From Duganella sp. SG902 (GTDB lineage Bacteria; Pseudomonadota; Gammaproteobacteria; Burkholderiales; Burkholderiaceae_D): 64,000 nucleotides of DNA. The notes under the pieces are model-generated. The model saw only the letters and a list, made by a program, of their open reading frames with translations, had not been told where the DNA came from and ran no database searches. Shown here piece after piece: positions 1 through 10,263 of this stretch (its first letter is position 1; the number at the start of each line of letters is the position of its first letter). Position numbers and translations under genes: made by a program. The stretch is from the NCBI RefSeq assembly GCF_013376005.1, contig NZ_JABMJK010000008.1:62001-126000 (forward strand), in the 5' to 3' direction.

Positions 1-715
1 TGCGCAGCGCCGCCTCCAGCAGGGTGCCGGCGCCGTCGTCGCCGCGTTCCAGGATGCGGCTCTTGTCCGGGTGGTGCACGAAGACGCCCTGGTCGGTCAC
101 GATGAACAGATAGCCGTCGGCGCCCGCGCGCAGCGTGTCCAGCTGGGCCGAGAACGAGGGCCGCAGCAGGTCGATCGCGCCCAGCAGGATGCCGGTCAGC
201 CTGCCCTCGGCGTCGCGCAGCGGCTGGGTCAGCACCACCACCGGCTGGCCGGACAGCGTGCTCTTGAACGGCGCCGACAGCACGCCCTCCTGCAGGCGCA
301 GCGTGTCCTGGAAATACTTGCGCTCGGTGATGTTGACGCGCTTGGCGCGGCGGTCGCGCAGGCTGGCCACCAGGTTGCCCGAGAGGTCGAAGGCGTTGAC
401 GTTGAAGAAGGCGTCGCGCAGGCTTTCGTGGGATTCCAGCTGGGCCTGGATCTCATCCAGCCCCAGGCCGCGATTGTTGATTTCCTCGGTGACCGACCTC
501 AGCAACTGGCGTTTGTTTTGCAAGTCATTGTCGATGAACGCGGCCGCCCCGGCCAGCAGCGAGAGTTCCTGGCGCGCGATGACCAGCCGCAGCTCGGATT
601 CCGCGATCAGCAACGAGATGCCGCCGGCGCCGATGCCGGCGAACGACACCAGCGCGATGACCAGTGCGGTGATCTTGAACTTGAAACTGTAGAAAAAGCT
701 CGAAACAGGCCGCAT
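1..715 (-). CDS. Membrane sensor protein with periplasmic Cache domain (partial, C-terminus outside window)
   Basis: This is the N-terminal 238 residues of a gene running off the left edge. The ATG at 715 follows an AGGAG ribosome site. The protein begins with a short cytosolic stretch and one hydrophobic segment (about residues 11-33), followed by a long extracytoplasmic region. That region has dCache hallmarks: an early helix ending in FIDNDLQNKRQLL, then RKYFQDTL, a region ending in PLRDAEGRLTGILLG, and later GYLFIVTDQGVFVHHPDKSRIL. Such domains bind small ligands outside the cell. The output domain (kinase, diguanylate cyclase or chemotaxis type) lies beyond the window, so the class cannot be decided. 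It is divergent from the chemoreceptor gene that starts at 891. Confidence 0.75.
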   Translation of the reverse strand, partial: MRPVSSFFYSFKFKITALVIALVSFAGIGAGGISLLIAESELRLVIARQELSLLAGAAAFIDNDLQNKRQLLRSVTEEINNRGLGLDEIQAQLESHESLRDAFFNVNAFDLSGNLVASLRDRRAKRVNITERKYFQDTLRLQEGVLSAPFKSTLSGQPVVVLTQPLRDAEGRLTGILLGAIDLLRPSFSAQLDTLRAGADGYLFIVTDQGVFVHHPDKSRILERGDDGAGTLLEAALR

Positions 716-890
716 GGTGGCTCCTGGCCGGCAACGCGGGTGGACTTCCAGTATAGCGCATTGGGTAACCGCGCCGCGCGCGGCAACGGTCGCGCCGCCA
801 CACCCGGGCGCTTTTTGATGGGATGGTATTGTTATGTAGAAATGATTGGTCTAAGCTGGGATAACACAATAAGCCAGAATAAGGGGAGAC

Positions 891-2597
891 ATGATGCTTG
901 CTAACCTGACCATTCGCACCCGGCTGATCGCCACCATGGCGCTGCTGGGCGTACTCATCATCTTTATCGGCGCGCGCGGCATCGCCGCGCTGCACACCTC
1001 CAACAATGTGCTCAAGGACGTGTACTCGAACGCCATGGTGTCGATGAAGGCGATCTACGAGGCGCAGATCCAGATCGACCGCGCGCGCCTGTCGCTGGAC
1101 CGCGTGGCGCTGAGCCCGGACGCGGCCAACGTGGAGGACACCTTGAAAAGGGCGCAAGGTTTCCTCGATGGTAACGAGAAATTCTGGAAGAGCTATCTGG
1201 CGCTGCCGTTCGGCGAGGGCGAGAAGCTGCTGGCCGACCAGGTCGACGCCACGCGCCAGGCGCTGATCAAGGATGGCTTGCAGGCGGCCATCAAGGCCCT
1301 CAACAACAAGGACAAGGCCGAGATCGACCGCCTGATGCTGAGCGAGGTCACGCGCCTGTTCCGGCTCTACACGGACGCCTCCGAAAAGCTCTCCAGCTAC
1401 CAGCTGAAATCCACGGCGGACCAGTACGAGGCCAGCCAGGCCGACTACCAGCGCAACATGACGCTGGCGATCGTCACCATCGTGGCCGGCATCCTGATCG
1501 CGGGCGTCTCCGGCATGCTGTTGCTGCGCGCCGTGATGCAGCCGCTGGACCAGGCGCGCAACCATTTCCACGCCATGGCGGGCGGCAACCTGGCCAACCA
1601 GATCGAGCTCGGGCGCAAGGATGAGATGGGCGAGATGATGGAGGGCCTGCGGCAAATGCAGGAACGGCTGGCCGGCACCGTGCGCAGCGTGCGCGAGGGC
1701 AGCGACGCCATCGCCACCGCCAGCAGCGAGATCGCCGCCGGCAACCTGGACTTGTCGCGCCGCACCGAGCAGCAGGCCGCCAACCTGGAGGAGACCGCGT
1801 CCTCGCTGGAACAACTGACCTCCACCGTCAAGCAGAATTCGGACAACGCGCGGCAGGCCAACGCGCTGGCGGCCTCGGCCTCGGACATCGCGCTCAAGGG
1901 TGGCGAACTGGTCACGCGCGTGATCGACACCATGGGCTCGATCACCGAATCGTCGGACAAGATCGCCGACATCATCGGCGTCATCGACGGCATCGCCTTC
2001 CAGACCAATATCCTGGCGCTGAACGCGGCGGTGGAGGCGGCGCGCGCCGGCGAGCAGGGGCGCGGTTTCGCGGTGGTGGCCACCGAGGTGCGCAACCTGG
2101 CGCAGCGCTCGGCGGCGGCGGCCAAGGACATCAAGGCGCTGATCACCGATTCGGTGGAAAAGGTCGGCAGCGGCAGCGCGCTGGTCAACGAGGCCGGCGC
2201 CACCATGCAGGAGATCGTCACCAGCGTGCGGCGCGTTACCGACATCATCACCGAAATCAGCTCGGCCGGACGCGAGCAGGAGATCGGCATCGAGCAGATC
2301 AACACGGCGGTGGCGGAGATGGACAACGTCACGCAGCAGAACGCCGCGCTGGTGGAGCAGGCGGCGGCCGCCTCGCAAGCGATGCAGGAACAGGCCGCCA
2401 AGCTGGCCGAGATGGTGGCGGTGTTCCAGGTGGCGGGCGACGGCGCCGCGCGCCGCCCGGCGCCAGCGCCCAGGCCGGCGGCGGCCCGGCCGGCCGCCGC
2501 CAGACCCGCGCTCAAGCTGACGCCCAAGCCCGCCGCCAAGCCGGCCGCGCCGCGCAAGCCGGCGGCCGACAGCAGCCAGGAGTGGGAAGAGTTCTGA
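891..2597 (+). CDS. Methyl-accepting chemotaxis protein
   Basis: This is an inner-membrane chemoreceptor of about 568 residues. Transmembrane segment 1 is at about residues 15-32, followed by a helical periplasmic sensor of the four-helix-bundle type. Transmembrane segment 2 is at about 190-211, HAMP at about 212-264, and then the long cytoplasmic signalling hairpin. The conserved hairpin tip ([33 protein letters not shown], in part) lies near residues 361-398 and contacts CheA and CheW. After a Pro/Ala/Lys-rich linker the protein ends in EWEEF. This fits the xWxxF pentapeptide that tethers CheR/CheB. Two tandem ATGs (891 and 894) follow AGGGGAG; the second has the better spacing. The ligand is unknown. 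Confidence 0.95.
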   Translation: MMLANLTIRTRLIATMALLGVLIIFIGARGIAALHTSNNVLKDVYSNAMVSMKAIYEAQIQIDRARLSLDRVALSPDAANVEDTLKRAQGFLDGNEKFWKSYLALPFGEGEKLLADQVDATRQALIKDGLQAAIKALNNKDKAEIDRLMLSEVTRLFRLYTDASEKLSSYQLKSTADQYEASQADYQRNMTLAIVTIVAGILIAGVSGMLLLRAVMQPLDQARNHFHAMAGGNLANQIELGRKDEMGEMMEGLRQMQERLAGTVRSVREGSDAIATASSEIAAGNLDLSRRTEQQAANLEETASSLEQLTSTVKQNSDNARQANALAASASDIALKGGELVTRVIDTMGSITESSDKIADIIGVIDGIAFQTNILALNAAVEAARAGEQGRGFAVVATEVRNLAQRSAAAAKDIKALITDSVEKVGSGSALVNEAGATMQEIVTSVRRVTDIITEISSAGREQEIGIEQINTAVAEMDNVTQQNAALVEQAAAASQAMQEQAAKLAEMVAVFQVAGDGAARRPAPAPRPAAARPAAARPALKLTPKPAAKPAAPRKPAADSSQEWEEF

Positions 2598-2652
2598 CCT
2601 GAGGAACTCGCGGCGCGCTGGCCGGGTCACATGGATTTGACCGGAGAGCGCG

Positions 2653-3696
2653 ATGCCTGACCTTGATATCCTGAACCCCGCCGCCCAGCGCGGCAAGCGC
2701 TGGCGCAACGCCGGCCTGTTGTCGGCGGCCACGCTGGCCGCCGCCTATCTCCTCGTGCGCGTCCAGAGCGCGCGCACCGAGCGCGCCCATCCGCCCGCCG
2801 GCAGCTTCGTCGAGGTCGACGGCCTGCGGCTGCACTACCTCGAGCAGGGCGAGGGCCCGGTGCTGGTGCTCCTGCACGGCAATATGGTGATGGCCGACGA
2901 TTTCCGCCGCAGCGGCCTGCTCGAACGGCTGGCGCGGACCTATCGCGTGATCGCCTTCGACCGCCCCGGCTTCGGCTACAGCGACCGTCCGCGCGGCGTC
3001 AGCTGGACGCCGGACGCGCAAGCCACGCTGCTGCACCAGGCGCTGGGCGAACTGGGCGCCGCTGAATACCTGGTGCTGGGACATTCATGGGGCACGCTGG
3101 TGGCGCTGGCGATGGCGCTGCAGCAGCCGGAGCGCGTGCGCGGCCTGGTGCTGCTGTCCGGGTACTATTATCCGGGCCCCCGTCTCGACGTGCCGGTGGC
3201 GGCGATGCCGGCCCTGCCGCTGGTGGGCGGCCTGATGCGCAACACGGTTTCCCCGCTGCTGGGCCGGCTGATGTGGCCGCTGACGGCCAAGGGCATGTTC
3301 AGTCCCTGCGCGGTGCCGAACAGTTTCCGGCGCGAACCGCCGTGGATGTTGTTGCGGCCGTCGCAGGTGCGCGCCACGGCGGCCGAGGCGGCGCTGATGA
3401 TCCCGGGCGCGGCCGTGCTGGAGGGGCGCTACGGCGAGCTGCGCATGCCGGTCACCATCATGGCCGGCGAGAACGACCGCGTGATGGATCCGCACGGCCA
3501 TTCGGAACGGCTGCACAAGACCTTGCCGGACAGTGAGTTGGTGCTGTTGCCGGAGATGGGGCACATGTTGCCGCACCTGGCGCAGGAGGAAATCGTCGAC
3601 GCCGTCGACCAGCTGGCCGAGCGCGCCGGCCTGAGCGTGCCGGCGCGGCTTGATGGCGCGGCGCCGTATCACGGGGACGCGGCGCCGGCGATGTAG
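2653..3696 (+). CDS. Membrane-anchored alpha/beta hydrolase
   Basis: This is a 347-residue alpha/beta-hydrolase-fold protein with an uncleaved N-terminal hydrophobic segment (about residues 18-35). The oxyanion region is LLHGN. The nucleophile elbow GHSWGT places the catalytic serine at Ser145, the likely acid is Asp275 (GENDRVMD) and the histidine is His304 (MGHMLPH). The fold covers esterases, epoxide hydrolases and haloalkane dehalogenases; the sequence does not choose a substrate. It starts 55 bases after the chemoreceptor gene and ends 3 bases from the convergent dps stop. There is no sign of an operon partner. Confidence 0.88.
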   Translation: MPDLDILNPAAQRGKRWRNAGLLSAATLAAAYLLVRVQSARTERAHPPAGSFVEVDGLRLHYLEQGEGPVLVLLHGNMVMADDFRRSGLLERLARTYRVIAFDRPGFGYSDRPRGVSWTPDAQATLLHQALGELGAAEYLVLGHSWGTLVALAMALQQPERVRGLVLLSGYYYPGPRLDVPVAAMPALPLVGGLMRNTVSPLLGRLMWPLTAKGMFSPCAVPNSFRREPPWMLLRPSQVRATAAEAALMIPGAAVLEGRYGELRMPVTIMAGENDRVMDPHGHSERLHKTLPDSELVLLPEMGHMLPHLAQEEIVDAVDQLAERAGLSVPARLDGAAPYHGDAAPAM

Positions 3697-3699
3697 GGC

Positions 3700-4185
3700 T
3701 TACTCTTCCAGCAGGCTGCGCAGCATCCACGCGGTTTTCTCGTGGACGTCCAGGCGCTGGGTCAGCAGGTCGGCGGTGGGCTGGTCGTCGGCCTCGTCGA
3801 CCACCGGCAGCAGCTTGCGCGCGGTGCGGGCGGTGGCTTCCTGCGCCGCCACCAGATGGCGCACCATGTCCAGCGCGTTCGGCACGCCTTCGATTTCCTT
3901 GATAGTGGCCAGCTTGACGAACTGGGCGTAGGTGCCCGGCGCCGGATAGCCCAGCGCGCGGATGCGCTCGGCGATCTGGTCCAGCGCGGCCCACTGCTCG
4001 GTGTACTGCGTCATGAACATCTGGTGCAGCGAATTGAACATCGGGCCCTTGACGTTCCAGTGGAAGTTGTGGGTCATCAGGTACAACGTGTAGCTGTCGG
4101 CCAGCAGGCCGGACAGGCCGGCGGCAATGGTGGCGCGGCTTTCATCGGAAAGGCCGATGTCGATCTTGATCGCTTTATCACCCAT
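3700..4185 (-). CDS. dps: Dps-family DNA-binding ferritin
   Basis: This is a 161-residue Dps/ferritin-like protein that stores iron using hydrogen peroxide and protects DNA. The ferroxidase signature is present: [12 protein letters not shown], then LHQMF and [17 protein letters not shown]. In the dodecamer these His, Asp and Glu residues line the intersubunit iron site. The start is the ATG at 4185, because AAGGAG sits six bases upstream. A longer open frame reaching back to 4221 would place that ribosome site inside the coding sequence. The N-terminus is short with one or two lysines, so DNA binding by a lysine-rich tail is possible but weak. It lies 73 bases downstream of the RND efflux operon on the same strand. 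Confidence 0.93.
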   Translation of the reverse strand: MGDKAIKIDIGLSDESRATIAAGLSGLLADSYTLYLMTHNFHWNVKGPMFNSLHQMFMTQYTEQWAALDQIAERIRALGYPAPGTYAQFVKLATIKEIEGVPNALDMVRHLVAAQEATARTARKLLPVVDEADDQPTADLLTQRLDVHEKTAWMLRSLLEE

Positions 4186-4258
4186 CACATACTCCTTTTC
4201 AATCAACTTGGATGGTGCCATTGTAGCGCCATGGCGCCGAACCTGCCTGTCCCGCTGG

Positions 4259-5668
4259 CTAGAGGGGGGCCGACCAGCCGCCGCCGATGGCCTTCACCAG
4301 CTGCACGCCGGCCTGGCGGTAGCGCGTGGTCAGGTCCAGCTCGCTGCGGCGCGCCTGCAGATAGGCCGTTTGCGCCGTCACCACCTCCAGGTAGCTGGCC
4401 GCGCCCTGGTCGTAGCGCTGCTTGGCCAGGTCCAGCGCGCGGCCGGCCGCGGCGGCGGCCTGGTGGTCGAACCGGGCCGCCTCGTCATAGTTGTTGAGCA
4501 GGGTGAGCTGGTCTTCCACCTGCTGGAAGGCGCCCAGCACCACCGAGCGGTAGCGTGCGCCGGCCTCGTCCAGCTGGGCTTCGGCGCCGGCGATCTGCGC
4601 CTTGCGGCGGCCGCCGTCCAGCAAGCTGACCGCCAGCGTCGGACCGACCGCCCAGAACAGATTGGACGCTTGCGCGAAGCGGCCGAAGTCGCTGCTCTGC
4701 AGGCCCGTGCTCAGGCCCAGGGTCAGCGACGGGAACAGGGCGCTGCGCGCCACGCCGACCTGGTCGCTGGCGGCCGCCACCCGCAGCGCGGCGGCGGCGA
4801 TGTCGGGACGGCGTTGTAGCAGCAGCGAGGGCACGCCCACCGGCACGGCCGGCGTGACGAAGTGCTGATCGGCGGCCGGTGGCAGCGTGAAGCTGGAGGC
4901 GCTGGCGCCGACCAGGGCGGCGATCGCGTGTTCCAGCACGTCGCGCTGGGCCAGGCGCTGGCGCAGCACCGAGCGGTTCGATTCCAGCTGCGTTTCGGCG
5001 CGCGCCAGATCCAGGCCGGAAGCGTTGCCGCCGTCGTGGCGCCGCGTCATCAGCTCGGCCTGGCGCTGGTAGGCGGCCTCGGTTTCGCGCAGCAGCTTGA
5101 TGTCGGCGTCGGCGCCGCGCAGGGCCAGCAGGGTGTCGGCCAGCTGGATCTGCAGCGACAGGCGGGCCGCCGCCAGGTCGGCGTTGGCGGCGCGTTCCTG
5201 CGCCTCGCCGGCGCTGACCTGTTGGCTGATGCGGCCCCACAGGTCGACTTCGTATCCGAGGTCGAATTGCAGCGTGCCGCTGTTGTACTCGGCCGGCGAG
5301 GTGGCGCCGCGCAGCGGCTTGAGGTCGGACTGGCGGTCGCGCTGGCCGTTCAGCGACACCCCCAGCGTCGGCGATTGCGCCGCGCGCAGCACGCCGGTGG
5401 CGGCCTGCGCCTGCTTGTAGCGCGCCAGCGCGCTGGCCAGGTCGGGGCTGTTGGCGATCAGCTGCTGTTCCAGCTGGTCGAGCTGGGGATCCCGGTACAT
5501 GGTCCACCAGTCGGGCGGCAGCAGCGGCGCCTGGGCGTTGGCGTCGGCCCAGCCGGCGGGCACGTCGCGGAAGCCGCCGGCCAATGGCACGGCCGGCGGC
5601 TGCCGCACCGGCGCTTGCGCGCAGGCGGCCAGCGCCAGGGCGAGGGTAGTGGCGTACAGGATCTTCAC
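4259..5668 (-). CDS. RND efflux outer-membrane lipoprotein (NodT/OprM family)
   Basis: This is the outer-membrane channel of the tripartite pump encoded here, 469 residues long. The N-terminus [16 protein letters not shown] is a lipoprotein signal peptide with Cys16 as the lipidated residue. The rest shows two outer-membrane-efflux repeats typical of TolC/OprM barrels (for example [23 protein letters not shown] and the later [30 protein letters not shown], shown in part). The start codon overlaps the stop of the adaptor gene by 4 bases (ATGA), so translation is probably coupled. It is the last of three efflux genes, in the order pump, adaptor, channel. The substrate is not deducible. Confidence 0.93.
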   Translation of the reverse strand: MKILYATTLALALAACAQAPVRQPPAVPLAGGFRDVPAGWADANAQAPLLPPDWWTMYRDPQLDQLEQQLIANSPDLASALARYKQAQAATGVLRAAQSPTLGVSLNGQRDRQSDLKPLRGATSPAEYNSGTLQFDLGYEVDLWGRISQQVSAGEAQERAANADLAAARLSLQIQLADTLLALRGADADIKLLRETEAAYQRQAELMTRRHDGGNASGLDLARAETQLESNRSVLRQRLAQRDVLEHAIAALVGASASSFTLPPAADQHFVTPAVPVGVPSLLLQRRPDIAAAALRVAAASDQVGVARSALFPSLTLGLSTGLQSSDFGRFAQASNLFWAVGPTLAVSLLDGGRRKAQIAGAEAQLDEAGARYRSVVLGAFQQVEDQLTLLNNYDEAARFDHQAAAAAGRALDLAKQRYDQGAASYLEVVTAQTAYLQARRSELDLTTRYRQAGVQLVKAIGGGWSAPL

Positions 5669-6816
5669 AGCTTGGCCTTCGCGTTGGTGGTGGCGGCCGC
5701 CACGCGCACCACGTCGCCGGTGGTCACGCCGTCCGGCGGGTTGGCGATGACCTGGTCGTTGCGGTCGATGCCGGAAGCGACTTCCAGCAGGTTGCCGAGG
5801 TCGCGGCCGATGGTGATGGGCTTGACGACCACGCGGTTGTCCTTGCCCAGCGTCGCCACCTGGGTGCCGGACTTGTTGAAGATCAGCGCGCTTGGCGGAA
5901 TGCTCAGCGCGGCGCTGGCCAGCGGCGCGTCGAAATGGATCGAGGCATAGCCGCCCGGCAGCAGCTCGCGGCTGTCGTTCTGCACGGTGAGCTGCACCAG
6001 CATGGCGCCGGAACTGGCGTTGATGGCCTGCGACAGCGACTGCACGGTGGCGGTGAAGACCTTGCCCGGACGTTCCGGCACGCTCAGCTCGGCCTTGTCG
6101 CCCACCTTGATGGAGGCCACCTGGCGCTGCGGCACGTTGACGTACACGCGCAGGCGGCTGATGTCGGACACCACGAACAGTTCGCTGCCGGGCGCGCCGC
6201 CAACGCTGATCAGCGCGCCCACGTCGGTGTTGCGCGCCGTGACCACGCCGTCGAACGGCGCCACCAGGCGGGTGTAGCGCTGCAGCGCCTGGACGCGGTC
6301 GACATTGGCCTGCATGGCGTTGACAGCCGATTGCTTGGCCGCCAGGTCGCCGGCCTTCTCGTCGGCTTCCTGGCGCGAGACGGCGTCGGCCGCCAGCAGG
6401 CCCTGCCAGCGCTTGGCGGTGCTGGCCGCCAGGGTCAGGTTGCTGCGCGCGGTGGCCAGTTCGGCTTTGGCTTGCAGCAGTTGCTGGTCGAGGTCGGGCG
6501 TTTCGATATCGGCCAGGGTCTGGCCCGATTTAACCTGGGCGCCGATATCGGTGCTCCAGCTTTTCAGGTAGCCGCTGACGCGGGCATAGATCGGCGCGCG
6601 CTGCCACGGTTCGATGCGCGCCGGCAGTTCCAGCGGCGCGCCGGTGACCTGCCCGGCGGCCAGCACGCTCACCAGCGGCACCAGCGGCTTGCTGGCTTCC
6701 TTGACTTGTTCGGCTTGCGAACGGCGGCTGATCACGCCGGTCGCCACCAGCGCGGCGGCGAGAACGATCAGGCCCAGGGCCAGCGGCTTGTGACCCGTAC
6801 GAGAAGTGTTAGACAT
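5665..6816 (-). CDS. RND efflux periplasmic adaptor (membrane fusion protein)
   Basis: This 383-residue adaptor links the inner-membrane pump to the outer-membrane channel. A signal anchor covers about residues 11-31. The lipoyl/biotinyl-like half-motifs are ARVSGYLKSWSTDIGAQVKSGQ and LVAPFDGVVTARNTDVGALI (shown in part), flanking an alpha-helical hairpin rich in Ala and Gln (about residues 100-165). The C-terminal beta-barrel and membrane-proximal domains follow. The gene overlaps the pump gene upstream by 8 bases and the channel gene downstream by 4 bases, so the three are one operon. A transcription regulator is not encoded next to it. Confidence 0.93.
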   Translation of the reverse strand: MSNTSRTGHKPLALGLIVLAAALVATGVISRRSQAEQVKEASKPLVPLVSVLAAGQVTGAPLELPARIEPWQRAPIYARVSGYLKSWSTDIGAQVKSGQTLADIETPDLDQQLLQAKAELATARSNLTLAASTAKRWQGLLAADAVSRQEADEKAGDLAAKQSAVNAMQANVDRVQALQRYTRLVAPFDGVVTARNTDVGALISVGGAPGSELFVVSDISRLRVYVNVPQRQVASIKVGDKAELSVPERPGKVFTATVQSLSQAINASSGAMLVQLTVQNDSRELLPGGYASIHFDAPLASAALSIPPSALIFNKSGTQVATLGKDNRVVVKPITIGRDLGNLLEVASGIDRNDQVIANPPDGVTTGDVVRVAAATTNAKAKL

Positions 6817-9800
6817 GGACAGGTACTCCGGAAATGGGTTGGTCGTTGGATCGGGATTTGGGCGCGTGCTTGCGGTGCACCAGGCTGAACACGACTGGCA
6901 CGAACAGCAGGGTGGCGGTGGTCGCGAAGATCAGGCCGCCGATCACGGCGCGGCCGAGCGGCGCGTTCTGCTCGCCGCCGTCGCCCAGGCCCAGCGCCAT
7001 CGGCAGCATGCCGATGATCATGGACAGGGCGGTCATCAGCACCGGGCGGAAGCGCACCGAGCCGGCTTCCAGCGCGGCCTTGGTGGCGTCGCCCAGCTCG
7101 TCCAGGCGTTCACGGGCGAAGGAAATCACCAACACCGAGTTGGCGGTGGCCACGCCCATGCACATGATGGCGCCGGTCAGGGCCGGCACCGACAGCGTGG
7201 TGTTGGTGGCGAACAGCATCCAGACGATGCCGGCCAGCGCGGCCGGCAGCGCCGAGACGATCACCGCCGGGTCGAGCCAGGACTGGAAGTTGACCACGAT
7301 CAGCAGGTAGATCAGCACCACCGCGCCCAGCAGGCCGAACAGCAGGCCGGCGAACGCGCGGTCCATGGTCTTCACCTGGCCCAGCATCTGCACCGACGAG
7401 CCTTTCGGCAGCTCGGCCTTGGTTTCTTCCAGCAGCTTGTTGATGTCCTTGGCCACGGCGGCCAGGTCGCGGTCCTGGGTGGTGGCGTAGATCTGCACCA
7501 TCGGCTGAATGTCGTACTGGCTGACGATGGCCGACTGCGTGCCGCGCTCGAAGCGGGCCACGCCGCCCAGGGTGGCGGTGCCGGCGGTGGAACCATTGCC
7601 GACCGGCAGATTGGCCAGCGCCGACAGCGAATCGAGCTGCGGTTGCGGCGTCTGCATCACGATCGGGTAGCTGACGCCGTTGGCCGGATTCAGCCAGAAG
7701 GTCGGCGCCACCTGCGAGGAACCGGCCAGGTTGACCACCATGCTGTTGGTGATGTCGCGCGTGGTCAGGCCCAGCTGCTGCGCCTGGGTGCGGTCGATGT
7801 CGACGTTGAACACCGGCGACTTGTTGGACTGCTGGATGCGGGCGTCGGCCACGCCCGGAATGGCGCGGATGCGTTTCAGCAGCTTGTCGGCGTAGGCGTA
7901 GTTGTCGTCGATCTTGGCGCCGCGTATCTGCACGTCGATCGGGGCCGGCGAACCGAAGTTCAGGATCTGGCTGACGATGTCGGCCGGCGGGAAGGAGAAG
8001 GTGGTGTCCGGGAATTCTTCCGGCAGCACCTTGCGCAGCTTGCGCACGTAGTCGGCGGTCGGCGCATGGTCCTCGCTCAGGGCGATCTGGAAGTCGCCGT
8101 CCTGCGTGCCCATGGTGCCGGTGTTGTTGTAGACCGTGTTGATCGAGCTGGCCGGCAGGCCGATGTTGTCGGTCAGGGTGACGATCTGCTCGGCCGGAAT
8201 CACGCGGCGGATGGCTTGCTCGATGCGGGCGAAGCGGGCCGCGGTTTCCTCGATACGGGTGCCGACCGGCACGCGCACGTGGATCAGCACTTGGCCGGCA
8301 TCCACCGACGGGAAGAAGTTACTGCCCAGGAAAGGCACCATCGAGAACGAGGCCGCCACCACCAGCAGGAAGCCGATGATGAATTTCCGGCGGTTGGCCA
8401 CCGCCGATTCCAGCACGCCGGAGTAGGCGGCGCGCAGGCGTTCGAAGCGGGCCTCGAACGCGCGCTGGAAACGCACCAGCGGATTGCGCGACGGTGCAGG
8501 CGCACCAGTGCCGCCGTGGGCGTGGGCATGGCCCTCGCCGGTGTCGTGTGGCTTGAGCAGGTAGTTGGCCATGGTCGGCACCAGCGTGCGCGACAGGATG
8601 AAGGAGCAGATCATGGCGAAGATCACCGCCTCGGCCATCGGCACGAACAGGAAGCGCGACACGCCGTCCAGGAAGAACATCGGCACGAACACGATACAGA
8701 TGCACAGCAGCGAGACGAAGGCCGGAGTGGTGATCTGGGCCGCGCCGTCGAGGATGGCCGCCTCCACCGGTTTGCCTTGCTCCAGATGCCAGTTGATGTT
8801 CTCGATGGTGACGGTGGCGTCGTCCACCAGGATGCCCACCGCCAAGGCCAGGCCGCCCAGCGTCATCAGGTTGAGCGATTCGCCCAGCGCGGACAGGGCG
8901 ATGATGGAGCCCAGGATCGACAGCGGGATCGACACCGCGATTATGATGGTCGAGCGCCAGCTGCCGAGGAACAGCAGGATCATCAGGCTGGTCAGCGCGG
9001 CGGCGATCACGCCCTCCGAGGCCACGCCCTTGATGGCGGCGCGCACGAACACCGACTGGTCGTTGATCGGCGTGACGGTCAGCGCTTCCGGCCAGCCGGA
9101 CTTCAGCGTGTTGATTTTCTCGCGGATGCCATCGACGATGGCCAGGGTGGAGGTCGAGCCGTTCTTCAGCACCGACATCAGCACCGAGCGGCTGCCATCC
9201 ACGTGCACCACGTTGGTCTGCGGCGCGTTGCCGTCGTGGATGTTGGCGATGTCGCCCAGGTAGATGGTGGCGCCATTGACCACTTTCACCGGCAGGCGCG
9301 CGAGATCGGCAATCGCCGAAGGGGCGCTGTTGAGCTGAATGGTGTATTCCAGCGAGTCGATTTTCTGCGTGCCGACCGGGGTCAGCACGTTTTGCGCGGC
9401 CAGCGCGTTGGCGATGTCCTGCGCCGACAGGCCGCGCGCCTGCAGCAGCGCCGGATCGACGTCGATCTGCACCTGGCGCTGCTTGCCGCCGTACGGCAGC
9501 GGGATCGCCGCGCCGGCCACGCTGACCAGTGGCGTGCGCACCGTGTTGGTGCCCAGGTCGGACAGCTGCTGTTCGGACAGGCCCTTGCCGGACAGGGCCA
9601 CCTGCAGGATCGGCACGGTGGCGGCGTTGTAGTTCAGGATCAGCGGCGGCGTGATCCCGGCCGGCATCTGCTTGAGCAGCGATTGCGAGATGGCCGTCAC
9701 CTGCGCGTTGGCCACCGCGATGTTGACGCCCGGCTGGAAGAAGATCTTGACGATGCTGACGCCGGTGAAGGTGTTGGCCTCGATGTGCTCGATGTCATTC

Positions 9801-10030
9801 ACCGTGGTGGTCAGGGCGCGCTGGAACAGGGTCGAGACGCGCCCGGCCATCTGGTCCGGCGGCTGGCCGGTGTACTGCCAGGCCACCGCGATCACCGGGA
9901 TTTTGATGTCCGGGAAGATGTCGGTCGGCGTGCGCAGCGCCGCCAGCGGACCGACGATCAGCAGCAGCAGGGCCATGACCACAAATGTATAGGGGCGCCG
10001 GAGCGCCACGCGGACGATATCAATTAACAC
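6809..10030 (-). CDS. RND efflux transporter permease (HAE1/AcrB-like)
   Basis: This is the proton-driven inner-membrane pump, 1073 residues, normal length for the family. Transmembrane segment 1 lies near residues 14-32. Two porter domains alternate with two blocks of membrane helices. The proton-relay aspartates of helix 4 are Asp403-Asp404 in GILVDDATVTIENI. The start is GTG at 10030 (protein begins MLIDIVRVALRRPY); a G-rich stretch upstream is the only ribosome-site candidate. The long open frame lying on the opposite strand across the whole gene is a high-GC shadow. Drug, solvent or other hydrophobic export is possible. The family alone does not set the substrate. Confidence 0.95.
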   Translation of the reverse strand: MLIDIVRVALRRPYTFVVMALLLLIVGPLAALRTPTDIFPDIKIPVIAVAWQYTGQPPDQMAGRVSTLFQRALTTTVNDIEHIEANTFTGVSIVKIFFQPGVNIAVANAQVTAISQSLLKQMPAGITPPLILNYNAATVPILQVALSGKGLSEQQLSDLGTNTVRTPLVSVAGAAIPLPYGGKQRQVQIDVDPALLQARGLSAQDIANALAAQNVLTPVGTQKIDSLEYTIQLNSAPSAIADLARLPVKVVNGATIYLGDIANIHDGNAPQTNVVHVDGSRSVLMSVLKNGSTSTLAIVDGIREKINTLKSGWPEALTVTPINDQSVFVRAAIKGVASEGVIAAALTSLMILLFLGSWRSTIIIAVSIPLSILGSIIALSALGESLNLMTLGGLALAVGILVDDATVTIENINWHLEQGKPVEAAILDGAAQITTPAFVSLLCICIVFVPMFFLDGVSRFLFVPMAEAVIFAMICSFILSRTLVPTMANYLLKPHDTGEGHAHAHGGTGAPAPSRNPLVRFQRAFEARFERLRAAYSGVLESAVANRRKFIIGFLLVVAASFSMVPFLGSNFFPSVDAGQVLIHVRVPVGTRIEETAARFARIEQAIRRVIPAEQIVTLTDNIGLPASSINTVYNNTGTMGTQDGDFQIALSEDHAPTADYVRKLRKVLPEEFPDTTFSFPPADIVSQILNFGSPAPIDVQIRGAKIDDNYAYADKLLKRIRAIPGVADARIQQSNKSPVFNVDIDRTQAQQLGLTTRDITNSMVVNLAGSSQVAPTFWLNPANGVSYPIVMQTPQPQLDSLSALANLPVGNGSTAGTATLGGVARFERGTQSAIVSQYDIQPMVQIYATTQDRDLAAVAKDINKLLEETKAELPKGSSVQMLGQVKTMDRAFAGLLFGLLGAVVLIYLLIVVNFQSWLDPAVIVSALPAALAGIVWMLFATNTTLSVPALTGAIMCMGVATANSVLVISFARERLDELGDATKAALEAGSVRFRPVLMTALSMIIGMLPMALGLGDGGEQNAPLGRAVIGGLIFATTATLLFVPVVFSLVHRKHAPKSRSNDQPISGVPVHV

Positions 10031-10263
10031 AAGCTTACCCCCAGGGAAAGACGGTATGCGGCGGCGGAGTCGCGGCGCAAAGAGATTGCTACATTAGTGA
10101 ATAATTTTAGCTTCTTAATCATGACGGCTGACTTAAGAATTGTTTCTGGCATGTATCGGTGTGTATCTCGCGGTTTTGTCATCTGCTTGTAATCTGGCCG
10201 TCATGTTGCGGTCAGGGGGCGGTTTCTATACTGGGCTCACCATCAACCCACAAGGAAATCACC

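Noticed and set aside
525..2732. A 735-codon open frame on the minus strand across the chemoreceptor.
   Set aside because: Arg/His/Gly-rich shadow of a clear methyl-accepting chemotaxis gene.
4205..4240. The small palindrome GCGCCATGGCGC as a terminator between the RND operon and dps.
   Set aside because: Short stem with no T-run; probably chance.
6806..10027. A long open frame on the plus strand, antisense to the RND pump, of almost the same length.
   Set aside because: Composition is His/Arg/Gln-rich with no recognisable domain, as expected from the reverse strand of a GC-rich gene. The pump on the other strand is unmistakable.
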